A DNA stretch of 35,546 bases from an uncultured Prevotellaceae bacterium (GTDB taxonomy: Bacteria > Bacteroidota > Bacteroidia > Bacteroidales > Bacteroidaceae). The stretch covers positions 1-35,546 of the forward strand of contig CADBLU010000293.1 in NCBI GenBank assembly GCA_902795605.1. The letters are read 5' to 3'. The position numbers and the translations under genes are program-made. The number at the start of each line of letters is the position of its first letter. The first letter of the stretch is position 1. This document shows positions 29,160-35,546 of the stretch, piece by piece. The notes beneath the pieces are model-generated. The model ran no database searches. It was not told the origin of the DNA and worked only from the letters and a program-made list of their open reading frames with translations.

Positions 29160-29897
29160 CTACATCTGCTGCAAGGCTTTCTCTGCGGCCGACAGTCCTT
29201 GGTCGGCGGCTTTCTGAAACCATTCACGGGCCTTCACACGGTCCACCGGCTTGCCCTCGCCGTCGAGATAGCAATAGCCCAGGCTGAGTTGTGCCTGCGG
29301 GTTGCCCACCTCGGCAGCCTTCTCAAACAACTCCACGGCCTTTGCCAGGTCTTTCCCCACGTTGTTGCCGTGCTGATAGTCGAGAGCGAGGTTCACCAGC
29401 GCCTGTGAGTTGCCCATGATGGCAGCCTTCTCATAGAGTTGCTGGCTCTTGGCATGGTCCACCTCCACGCCGAAACCATAGTTGTAGCACATGGCGAGGT
29501 AGAACGGCGCGTAGTTGTTGTCCTCCAGATCGGCCTCAAACCATTTCACGGCTTTCTGGAAGAGTTGGGTGGCACGGGCGTCGCTCTTCACCACGCCGAA
29601 GCCGTATTTATAGCAGAAGCCCAGGTAATAGAGCGCCTCCGACTGCTCTTTCTCGGCTGCAGCGCCATACATCTCCACGGCCTTATAGCGGTCTTTAGCC
29701 ACATGATAGCCGTTGAAATAGCACCTGCCGAGCGCATACTGCGCGGTGGAATGCCCCATGGCCGCCTTCGACATGATGTACTCCACCTGCTGGGAGGTGA
29801 TATTGCCCCAGGTGAGTGAGTCCTCGAGCGTGGCCGTCTGTGCGCCGCAGAGAGACACGATGGCCGCCAGACAGAAGGTTGTGAATAGTCTTGTCAT
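29160..29897 (-). CDS. Secreted Sel1-repeat protein
   Basis: A 245-residue protein with a signal peptide (MTRLFTTFCLAAIVSLCGA, cleavage before Gln20) and about five Sel1-like helical repeats, each with the pattern AxxxLGxCYxxGxGV…KAxxWFxxAAxxG: QYALGRCYFNGYHV, ALYYLGFCYKYGFGV, PFYLAMCYNYGFGV, ALVNLALDYQHGNNV and AQLSLGYCYLDGEGK. Sel1 repeats mediate protein contacts. Being exported, it should act in the periplasm. It follows carB by 27 bp on the same strand and may be cotranscribed with carAB, although a functional link is not evident. Its end faces the acyl-CoA synthetase gene. Confidence 0.85.
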   Translation of the reverse strand: MTRLFTTFCLAAIVSLCGAQTATLEDSLTWGNITSQQVEYIMSKAAMGHSTAQYALGRCYFNGYHVAKDRYKAVEMYGAAAEKEQSEALYYLGFCYKYGFGVVKSDARATQLFQKAVKWFEADLEDNNYAPFYLAMCYNYGFGVEVDHAKSQQLYEKAAIMGNSQALVNLALDYQHGNNVGKDLAKAVELFEKAAEVGNPQAQLSLGYCYLDGEGKPVDRVKAREWFQKAADQGLSAAEKALQQM

Positions 29898-29924
29898 AAG
29901 TTCGTTTTAAAGATTTCTGTGGTG

Positions 29925-32900
29925 TCAGTATTCTTCCCAACTCTTGATGCCGATGTCCTCGACGCGCACCGTGCAGAAAGCATGGATGAAAGCGTCGGCC
30001 AGACGGCTGTTGGTGATGAGCGGGATATTGAGGTCGATGGCCGCACGGCGGATCTTGTAGCCGTTGGTGAGCTCACGCGGTGTCAGGTCCTTGGGGATGT
30101 TCACCACCATGTCTATCTCACGGCGGTGGAGCAGGTCGAGGGCCTGAGGCTGCTCAGGAACCTCTGAGGGCCAGTACACACGCACGTTGTCGATGCCGTT
30201 GTCGGTGAGGTACTTCGAGGTGCCGCCGGTGGCGAAGAGTTTGTAGCCATGGTCGATGAGCATCCGTGCGGCGTCGAGCAAGTCCGCCTTCTGCTTCGCC
30301 CCGCCGGTGGAGAGCAGGATGTTTTTCTCGGGGATGCGGTAGCCCACCGAGAGCATGCTCTTGAGCAGTGCGGTGCTGGTGTTGTCGCCGAGGCAACCCA
30401 CCTCGCCGGTTGACGACATGTCGACACCGAGCACGGGATCGGCCTTCTGCAGTCGGTTGAAAGAGAACTGCGAGGCCTTGATGCCCACATAGTCGAGGTC
30501 GAAGAGGTTGTTGCTTGGTTTCTCCACGGGCACGCCGAGCATCACCTTGGTGGCCAAGTCGATCAGATTGAGTTTCAGCACCTTGCTCACGAAGGGGAAA
30601 GAGCGCGAGGCGCGCAGGTTGCACTCGATGACGAGGATATCGTTCTTGCGGGCCATAAACTGGATGTTGAACGGACCGCTGATGTGCAGCTCCTTGGCTA
30701 TCTGACGGCTGACGCGCTTGATGCGGCGCACCGTCTCCACATAGATTTTCTGCGGGGGGAACTGGATGGTGGCATCTCCGGAATGGACACCGGCAAACTC
30801 GATGTGCTCGCTGATGGCATAGGCGAGAATCTCGCCGTCCTTGGCCACGGCATCCATCTCTATCTCCTTGGCGTGCTCGATGAAGCGGCTCACCACCACG
30901 GGATGGTCTTCGCTCACGTTGGCTGCCAGTTGCAGGAAGCGCTCCAACTCCTCATGGTTGCTGCACACATTCATGGCGGCGCCCGACAGCACATACGAGG
31001 GGCGGACAAGCACGGGGAAGCCCACACGCTGGATAAACCTGTCGATGTCTTCCATCGAGGTCAGCGCGCTCCACTCCGGCTGGTTGATGCCGTTGCGTGT
31101 GAGCATCGACGAGAACTTGGCGCGGTCCTCTGCATTGTCGATGTCGCGTGCCGACGTGCCGAGGATGGGCACGTGCTGCTCGTCGAGGCGCATGGCCAGG
31201 TTGTTGGGAATCTGTCCGCCCGTGGAGACGATGACGCCGTGGGGGCGCTCCAGTTCGATGATGTCCATCACACGCTCAAACGTGAGTTCATCGAAATAGA
31301 GGCGGTCGCACATGTCGTAGTCGGTCGACACCGTCTCAGGGTTGTAATTGATCATCACCGAGCGGTAGCCTTGCTTGCGGATGGTGTGCAGGGCCTGCAC
31401 GCCGCACCAGTCAAACTCCACGCTGCTGCCGATGCGGTAGGCGCCCGACCCGAGCACCACGATACTGCGGCGGTCGTTCTCATAGACGATGTCGGAGGCC
31501 ACGCCGGAATAGGTGACATAGAGGTAGTTGGTGCGGGCGGGATATTCAGCGGCGAGGGTGTCTATCTGCTTCACCACCGGAAGGATACCATAGCTTTTTC
31601 TGAGCTGGCGCACCACCAGCGAGGCCTTCGACATATTGCCCATCTCCTGCTCCAGCCCCACGGCGCGGGCAATCTGGAAATCGGTGAAGCCGTAGACCTT
31701 CGCCTTGCGGAGCAGGTCGCATGAGAGCACGTTGACGCTCTTGCACCGGCGCAGTTCCTCATCGATGTCTATGATATGCTGCAGTTTCTGGAGAAACCAC
31801 TTGTCTATCTTGGTCAGTTCATGGATATCGTCCACGCTGTAGCCCTTGTGCATAGCCTTGGAGATGATGAAGACGCGCTTGTCGGTGGGCTCGCGGAGAG
31901 CGGCATCGATATCGCTGATTTCCAGTTCCTTGTTCTCCACAAATCCGTGCATGCCCTGTCCGATCATGCGGAGACCCTTCTGGATGGCCTCCTCGAAATT
32001 GCGCCCGATGGCCATCACCTCGCCCACCGACTTCATCGAAGAGCCGAGTTCACGGTCGACGCCGCGGAACTTGCTCAGGTCCCAGCGGGGAATCTTGCAC
32101 ACCACATAGTCGAGGGCGGGCTCGAAGAAGGCGCTCGTGGTCTTGGTGACCGAGTTTTTCAACTCGAAGAGGCCGTAGCCCATACCGAGTTTGGCGGCGA
32201 CGAAAGCCAGGGGATAGCCGGTGGCCTTCGAGGCCAGTGCCGACGAGCGGCTCAGGCGGGCGTTGACCTCAATCACACGGTAGTCCTCGCTCTCGGGGTC
32301 GAAGGCATACTGCACGTTGCACTCTCCCACGATGCCGATATGGCGGATGATCTTGATGGCCAGCGCACGCAGTTTGTGATACTCCGAATTGGTGAGGGTC
32401 TGCGAGGGAGCCACCACGATACTCTCTCCGGTATGGATACCGAGGGGGTCGAAGTTCTCCATGTTGCACACCGTGATGCAGTTGTCGAAGCGGTCGCGCA
32501 CCACCTCATACTCTATCTCCTTCCATCCCTTCAGGCTCTTCTCCACAAGCACTTGGGGCGAGAAGGAGAAGGCTTTTTCGGCCAGACGGACGAGCTCTTC
32601 CTCATTGTCGCAGAAGCCGCTGCCCAACCCTCCGAGGGCATAGGCGGCGCGCAGGATGACGGGATAGCCCAGGTCGGCGGCGGCATGACGGGCAGCGTCG
32701 ATAGTCTCGCAGGCCTCGCTGCGGATGGTCTTCACTCCTATCTCGTTGAGTTTCTCCACGAAGCGCTCACGGTCTTCGGTGTCGATGATGGCCTGCACGG
32801 GGGTACCGAGCACCCTCACACCATAGCGTGCGAGCACACCGCTGCGGAAGAGTTCCACACCGCAGTTGAGGGCTGTCTGGCCGCCGAAAGCGAGCAGGAT

Positions 32901-33152
32901 GCCGTCGGGGCGCTCTTTCTGTATGACACGCTCCACGAAGAAGGGCTGCACAGGGAGGAAATAGATATGGTCGGCCACACCCTCAGAAGTCTGCACGGTG
33001 GCGATATTGGGGTTGATGAGCACGGTCTCCACGCCCTCTTCGCGCAGGGCTTTGAGGGCCTGCGAACCAGAGTAGTCGAATTCGCCCGCCTCACCTATCT
33101 TCAAGGCTCCCGAACCGAGGAGCAATACTTTTCTGATGCTGTTGTCTTTCAT
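29925..33152 (-). CDS. carB: Carbamoyl-phosphate synthase, large subunit
   Basis: Uses ammonia from CarA, bicarbonate and two ATP to make carbamoyl phosphate for pyrimidines and arginine. The 1075 residues match the family length (E. coli 1073). Two homologous halves are visible: the first starts KVLLLGSGALKIGEAGEFDYSG and the second IVVLGSGAYRIGSSVEFDW at around residue 565; each holds an ATP-grasp domain, e.g. EVNARLSRSSALASKATGYP in the first and ECNLRASRSFPFVSKVLKLN in the second. The last ~130 residues are the MGS-like allosteric domain (STGGAKQKADLLDAAR, FATGGTSKYL), which in other species binds UMP, IMP or ornithine. It starts 9 bp after carA on the - strand. Nothing looks truncated. 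Confidence 0.97.
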   Translation of the reverse strand: MKDNSIRKVLLLGSGALKIGEAGEFDYSGSQALKALREEGVETVLINPNIATVQTSEGVADHIYFLPVQPFFVERVIQKERPDGILLAFGGQTALNCGVELFRSGVLARYGVRVLGTPVQAIIDTEDRERFVEKLNEIGVKTIRSEACETIDAARHAAADLGYPVILRAAYALGGLGSGFCDNEEELVRLAEKAFSFSPQVLVEKSLKGWKEIEYEVVRDRFDNCITVCNMENFDPLGIHTGESIVVAPSQTLTNSEYHKLRALAIKIIRHIGIVGECNVQYAFDPESEDYRVIEVNARLSRSSALASKATGYPLAFVAAKLGMGYGLFELKNSVTKTTSAFFEPALDYVVCKIPRWDLSKFRGVDRELGSSMKSVGEVMAIGRNFEEAIQKGLRMIGQGMHGFVENKELEISDIDAALREPTDKRVFIISKAMHKGYSVDDIHELTKIDKWFLQKLQHIIDIDEELRRCKSVNVLSCDLLRKAKVYGFTDFQIARAVGLEQEMGNMSKASLVVRQLRKSYGILPVVKQIDTLAAEYPARTNYLYVTYSGVASDIVYENDRRSIVVLGSGAYRIGSSVEFDWCGVQALHTIRKQGYRSVMINYNPETVSTDYDMCDRLYFDELTFERVMDIIELERPHGVIVSTGGQIPNNLAMRLDEQHVPILGTSARDIDNAEDRAKFSSMLTRNGINQPEWSALTSMEDIDRFIQRVGFPVLVRPSYVLSGAAMNVCSNHEELERFLQLAANVSEDHPVVVSRFIEHAKEIEMDAVAKDGEILAYAISEHIEFAGVHSGDATIQFPPQKIYVETVRRIKRVSRQIAKELHISGPFNIQFMARKNDILVIECNLRASRSFPFVSKVLKLNLIDLATKVMLGVPVEKPSNNLFDLDYVGIKASQFSFNRLQKADPVLGVDMSSTGEVGCLGDNTSTALLKSMLSVGYRIPEKNILLSTGGAKQKADLLDAARMLIDHGYKLFATGGTSKYLTDNGIDNVRVYWPSEVPEQPQALDLLHRREIDMVVNIPKDLTPRELTNGYKIRRAAIDLNIPLITNSRLADAFIHAFCTVRVEDIGIKSWEEY

Positions 33153-33161
33153 TGATGCAAG

Positions 33162-34247
33162 CTATTTGACGAGTGCGTCTACGAATTTGTCGAACATGAA
33201 ATCGGTGTCCACGGGACCGGCGGCGGCCTCGGGGTGGAACTGGCTGGAGAACCAGGGGTGGGTCTTATGGCGGATGCCTTCGTTGCTGCCGTCGTTCATA
33301 TTGACAAACAGCTCTTCCCACTCACTGCCAAGGGTGGTGGCATCCACCGCATAGCCGTGGTTCTGAGAGGTGACGAAGCAACGGTCGGTGCCCACCAGCC
33401 GCACGGGCTGGTTGTGGCTCCGGTGGCCGTATTTCAACTTGTAGATGCTGGCGCCGCCGGCTTTGGCGAGCAACTGGTTGCCCATGCAGATGCCGCAGAT
33501 GGGGCGGCGGCTGGCGCTCATCTGTCGGCGGATCACCTCGACGGCATCACCGCACATGTCGGGGTCGCCGGGACCATTGGCCAGGAAGAGACCGTCGAAG
33601 TCCATCGATGTGTAGTCGTAGTTCCAGGGCACTCTCACCACCTCCACGCCGCGGTTGATGAGGCTGCGGAGGATATTGTTCTTCACGCCGCAGTCGACGA
33701 GCACCACACGCTTGCCGGCACCACCGTTGTAGGTGATGACTTCCTTGCAACTCACCTGGTCGACGAAGTTCACGCCCTCGTAATGAGCCTCAGGGATATT
33801 GTCGGGCTGGTCGTCGAAGAGGATCTTGCCCATCATCACCCCATGCTCACGGAGCACTTTTGTCAACTGGCGCGTGTCGATGCCGGTGATGCCGGGCACA
33901 TGCTCACGCTTCAGCCAATCGGCCAGACTCTCCACCGCATTCCAGTGGCAATAGCGCTCACTGTAATCGGAGACGATAATGGCCGAGGCGTAGATTTTGT
34001 CGCTCTCCATGAAGTCGGCGATGCCGTTGGCACCCACCGAGAAGGGCGGCACACCATAGTTGCCCACGAGGGGATAGGTCAGCGTCATCAACTGGCCGGC
34101 ATACGACGGATCGGTGAGGCTCTCGGGATAGCCCATCATGGCAGTGTTGAACACCACCTCGCCGGCCACAGGCTGCTCATAGCCGAAACTGGTGCCGTGA
34201 AACGCGGTGCCGTCGTCGAGCAGCAATGTCACTTTTTTGCCTTCCAT
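33162..34247 (-). CDS. carA: Carbamoyl-phosphate synthase, small (glutaminase) subunit
   Basis: Splits glutamine and channels ammonia to CarB. The 361-residue protein has the N-terminal CPSase domain (LLLDDGTAFHGTSFGYE, EVVFNTAMMGYPESLTDPSYAGQ, residues ~8–130) and a class I glutamine amidotransferase domain (from ~185) with the catalytic Cys254 in GICMGNQLL and the His338/Glu340 pair in FHPEA. In the nucleophile-elbow motif, Asn replaces the His of the usual C-x-G-H-Q; I believe this occurs in related bacteria, so the enzyme is expected to be active. carB follows after 9 bp. Upstream, two alternative hairpins between the export gene and carA may regulate it. Confidence 0.96.
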   Translation of the reverse strand: MEGKKVTLLLDDGTAFHGTSFGYEQPVAGEVVFNTAMMGYPESLTDPSYAGQLMTLTYPLVGNYGVPPFSVGANGIADFMESDKIYASAIIVSDYSERYCHWNAVESLADWLKREHVPGITGIDTRQLTKVLREHGVMMGKILFDDQPDNIPEAHYEGVNFVDQVSCKEVITYNGGAGKRVVLVDCGVKNNILRSLINRGVEVVRVPWNYDYTSMDFDGLFLANGPGDPDMCGDAVEVIRRQMSASRRPICGICMGNQLLAKAGGASIYKLKYGHRSHNQPVRLVGTDRCFVTSQNHGYAVDATTLGSEWEELFVNMNDGSNEGIRHKTHPWFSSQFHPEAAAGPVDTDFMFDKFVDALVK

Positions 34248-34284
34248 TTCTTTCTCAATAAAGTGTAGGGATATCTTTCTTACT

Positions 34285-34380
34285 AAAAAAAGGCTATGAA
34301 AAATGCCTTTTCATTACTGTTTCTCATGCATGTCGGCCCGGTGGGCGAAGACTTCAGAAAGAGACAGTAGTGAAAAGGCA
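34285..34380 (-). promoter_or_regulatory. Two mutually exclusive hairpins upstream of carA (terminator / possible attenuator)
   Basis: Read on the minus strand, a long arm (34380–34360) pairs with 34324–34304 to give a 21-bp stem with two G·U pairs, enclosing a small GCCC-GGT-GGGC hairpin. The last part of that stem, AAAAGGC (34311–34305), can instead pair with GCCTTTT (34294–34288) with a 10-nt loop, followed by more T (34287–34285), a terminator shape. The two structures cannot form together. The second hairpin ends 38 bp before the carA start. The simple reading is a terminator for the upstream export gene; the shared arm allows attenuation of carAB. No consensus promoter was seen between the two genes. 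Confidence 0.55.
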
Positions 34381-34410
34381 ATCCGTATATCGGTCGCGAA
34401 ATCACCTCGT

Positions 34411-35208
34411 TTACTTAAGGACGTTGACGAGAAGTGAAGCGACAGAAGTAGCAATACTGATGAAGGAGAACCAGATGGTGACCGACTGGCCGAGGGCGGA
34501 GTTCTTGGCCTTGGTGGCATTGGGCTCCACATAGATGATGTCGTTTTGCTGCACGTAGTAATACGGCGAGTTGATGAAGTTGGCATCAGTCAGGTCAATA
34601 CGGTGAATAGACTTGCGGCCGGTGGCATCCTCACGGATGAGGAGCACGTTCTGGCGCTTACCGTAAAGGGTGAGGTCGCCGCCGCTGGCCATTGCCTCGA
34701 GGATGCTCATCTTCTCAGTGGTGACAGGCACCACTTTCGGAGCTGTGAAGTCACCGATGAGGGTGATACGGAAACTGGCCATACGCACCGTCACCACAGG
34801 CTTCTCGGTCTTGGCGAGATAGGGAGCCACTTTCTGCTCGATGAGCGTCTCACATTCTTTCTTGGTCAGTCCTACCACAGAGATACGGCCAATCACAGGG
34901 AAGTTGATGGTACCGTCGTTCTCCACGAGATAGCTCTGCAAGCTTCCTCCACCCGTAGACAGCGAACCGTCGGAACCGAGGTTTCTCGACACGGTCAGGT
35001 TGAACGGTGCGGCTACCGCCGGGTCGGTGGTGTGCACAGTGATGTTGAGCGCGTCTTTCGGCTTGATACGGGCATCATAAAGATACTGCGAAGCGGCAAG
35101 GCTGATGCTGTCGATATTCTGCATGTAGGGCACTTGCTTACTCGTGGTGCAACTATCCATAAACATAACTGCCAGGATGGCAACCAATGGTAGGAGAATT
35201 TTCTTCAT
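34411..35208 (-). CDS. Polysaccharide export outer-membrane lipoprotein (Wza/BexD-like)
   Basis: A 265-residue protein of the poly_export family that forms the outer-membrane exit channel for capsule or exopolysaccharide. A lipoprotein signal peptide ends FMDSC with the lipidated Cys20. The poly_export domain follows (YDARIKPKDALNITV, residues ~44–130, including GTINFPVIGRISVVGLT), then an SLBB-type segment (~VTVRMASFRITLIGDFTAPKV, residues ~135–220, motif VLVR-like ITLIGDFTAPKV, MSILEAMASGGDLT, QNDIIYVEP). The last 20 residues form a hydrophobic helix (TIWFSFISIATSVASLLV), the putative outer-membrane segment. It has its own promoter. The tyrosine-kinase/chain-length partner (Wzc) and glycosyltransferases that usually adjoin are not in the window. 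Confidence 0.92.
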   Translation of the reverse strand: MKKILLPLVAILAVMFMDSCTTSKQVPYMQNIDSISLAASQYLYDARIKPKDALNITVHTTDPAVAAPFNLTVSRNLGSDGSLSTGGGSLQSYLVENDGTINFPVIGRISVVGLTKKECETLIEQKVAPYLAKTEKPVVTVRMASFRITLIGDFTAPKVVPVTTEKMSILEAMASGGDLTLYGKRQNVLLIREDATGRKSIHRIDLTDANFINSPYYYVQQNDIIYVEPNATKAKNSALGQSVTIWFSFISIATSVASLLVNVLK

Positions 35209-35236
35209 TTGATTGGATATAGTTTAAAAATTTCTG

Positions 35237-35267
35237 CAAAATTACTGTTTTTTTTCAAACTGACAAA
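35237..35267 (-). promoter_or_regulatory. Promoter of the polysaccharide export gene
   Basis: On the minus strand TTTG (35267–35264), a 19-bp spacer and TAATTTTG (35244–35237) match the Bacteroidetes -33/-7 consensus exactly. Transcription would start near 35230, about 22 nt before the ATG. Confidence 0.78.
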
Positions 35268-35366
35268 TTATTTTGCTTAAAGATTGTGGAAGCCGCGAAA
35301 AATAGGAGTAAAAACCGATGGACAAGCAAAGGAGTCCAGGCGCCCACCTCTCTGGTCGAAACGAAA

Positions 35367-35418
35367 GCGAGAGAATCGCCAACCTACTCATAATGAGCGC
35401 ATTGAACGATTCTCTCGC
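35367..35418 (-). terminator. Inverted repeat downstream of uxaC
   Basis: GCGAGAGAATCG (35367–35378) and its complement CGATTCTCTCGC (35407–35418) can form a 12-bp stem with a 28-nt loop that itself contains the palindrome CTCATAATGAG (35388–35398). On the minus strand it lies 42 bp after the uxaC stop and is followed by TTTCGTTT, a weak T-run, so it is a likely terminator for that gene. The rest of 35268–35460 holds no gene that I recognise. Confidence 0.55.
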
Positions 35419-35460
35419 AAAATGGATGCTAAAAACTTGTTCTATATGTATTCTAATAAA

Positions 35461-35546
35461 TTAATAGAACTTGAAATAATTGCGGGCGTTGTTGTAGCTG
35501 ATATCCTCGACCATGCGTGAGAGCGACTCCATGTCGTCGGGCAGCA
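35461..35546 (-). CDS. uxaC: Glucuronate isomerase, C-terminal end (partial)
   Basis: The gene enters from the right edge on the minus strand; only the last 27 residues and TAA are present, ending LSRMVEDISYNNARNYFKFY. This is closely similar to the known end of E. coli UxaC ([23 protein letters not shown]…), which isomerises glucuronate and galacturonate to fructuronate and tagaturonate in hexuronate breakdown. The call rests on this short match recalled from family knowledge and not on a search, but the run PDD…LSRMV(E/Q)DI…NNA(R/Q)xYF is distinctive. A likely terminator hairpin follows at 35367–35418. Confidence 0.82.
   Translation of the reverse strand, partial: LPDDMESLSRMVEDISYNNARNYFKFY

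Noticed and set aside
31776-33155. Antisense reading frame of 459 residues opposite carB, and the neighbouring one at 30684–31724
   Set aside because: Both are opposite a full-length CarB with all motifs intact; the sequence is His/Val/Gly/Leu-rich shadow.
33480-33495. Inactive CarA because the nucleophile motif reads C-M-G-N-Q rather than C-x-G-H-Q
   Set aside because: The catalytic Cys, His and Glu are all present; the replaced His is not part of the catalytic triad.

Overview
The window is a piece of chromosome from a Bacteroidales bacterium, most likely a GC-rich member of the Prevotellaceae (the genus is inference; I ran no search). Three things support this. LpxC and FabZ are fused. 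The gene order prfA–pyrF–HD hydrolase–lpxD–lpxC/fabZ–lpxA–miaA is, as I recall it, typical of Bacteroidales. Promoters have the Bacteroidetes form TTTG–N19-20–TAnnTTTG, with almost no Shine-Dalgarno sites.

Region 1 (1–13149, + strand) is a dense housekeeping run: end of prfA, pyrF, an HD phosphohydrolase, the lipid A genes lpxD, lpxC/fabZ and lpxA, miaA, a class A penicillin-binding protein, a PIF1/RecD-like helicase, engB and an ABC-F ATPase. Genes are a few bases apart or overlap (ATGA junction at engB/ABC-F; stop and start abutting at miaA/PBP). The run combines outer-membrane lipid A synthesis, peptidoglycan synthesis, tRNA modification and ribosome-linked GTPase/ATPase functions.

Region 2 (13150–18516, +) holds rho, with a long charged N-terminal insert and its own hairpin terminator, then an orphan substrate-binding lipoprotein that starts directly after that terminator, then a 724-residue TPR-like protein of unknown role.

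Region 3 (18533–26098) is the accessory part and is visibly richer in A+T than its surroundings. It contains a secreted protein with 39-bp tandem repeats, a 1555-residue modular surface protein (BspA-like leucine-rich repeats, three copies of a carbohydrate-binding-like module, C-terminal dockerin-like repeat), a small outer-membrane beta-barrel protein with clear promoter and terminator, short DNA repeats and a palindrome, and a small SLOG/DUF2493 protein.

Region 4 (26099–29054, +) is a compact operon: Bcp peroxiredoxin, YjbQ-family protein, and a fused ADP-forming acyl-CoA synthetase. It ends at a perfect 20-bp inverted repeat shared with the convergent genes.

Region 5 (29160–35546, - strand) reads, in transcription order, end of uxaC, a Wza-like polysaccharide export lipoprotein, carA, carB, and a Sel1-repeat protein. 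A pair of mutually exclusive hairpins lies between the export gene and carA and could be an attenuator of carAB.

No rRNA, tRNA, insertion sequence, prophage or CRISPR was seen. Most of the window is ordinary core genome; I did not find a clear new defence or mobile system. The best leads are the carA leader, the modular surface protein with its orphan dockerin, the Rho insert, and the unexplained repeats at 25190–25252 and 29074–29115.
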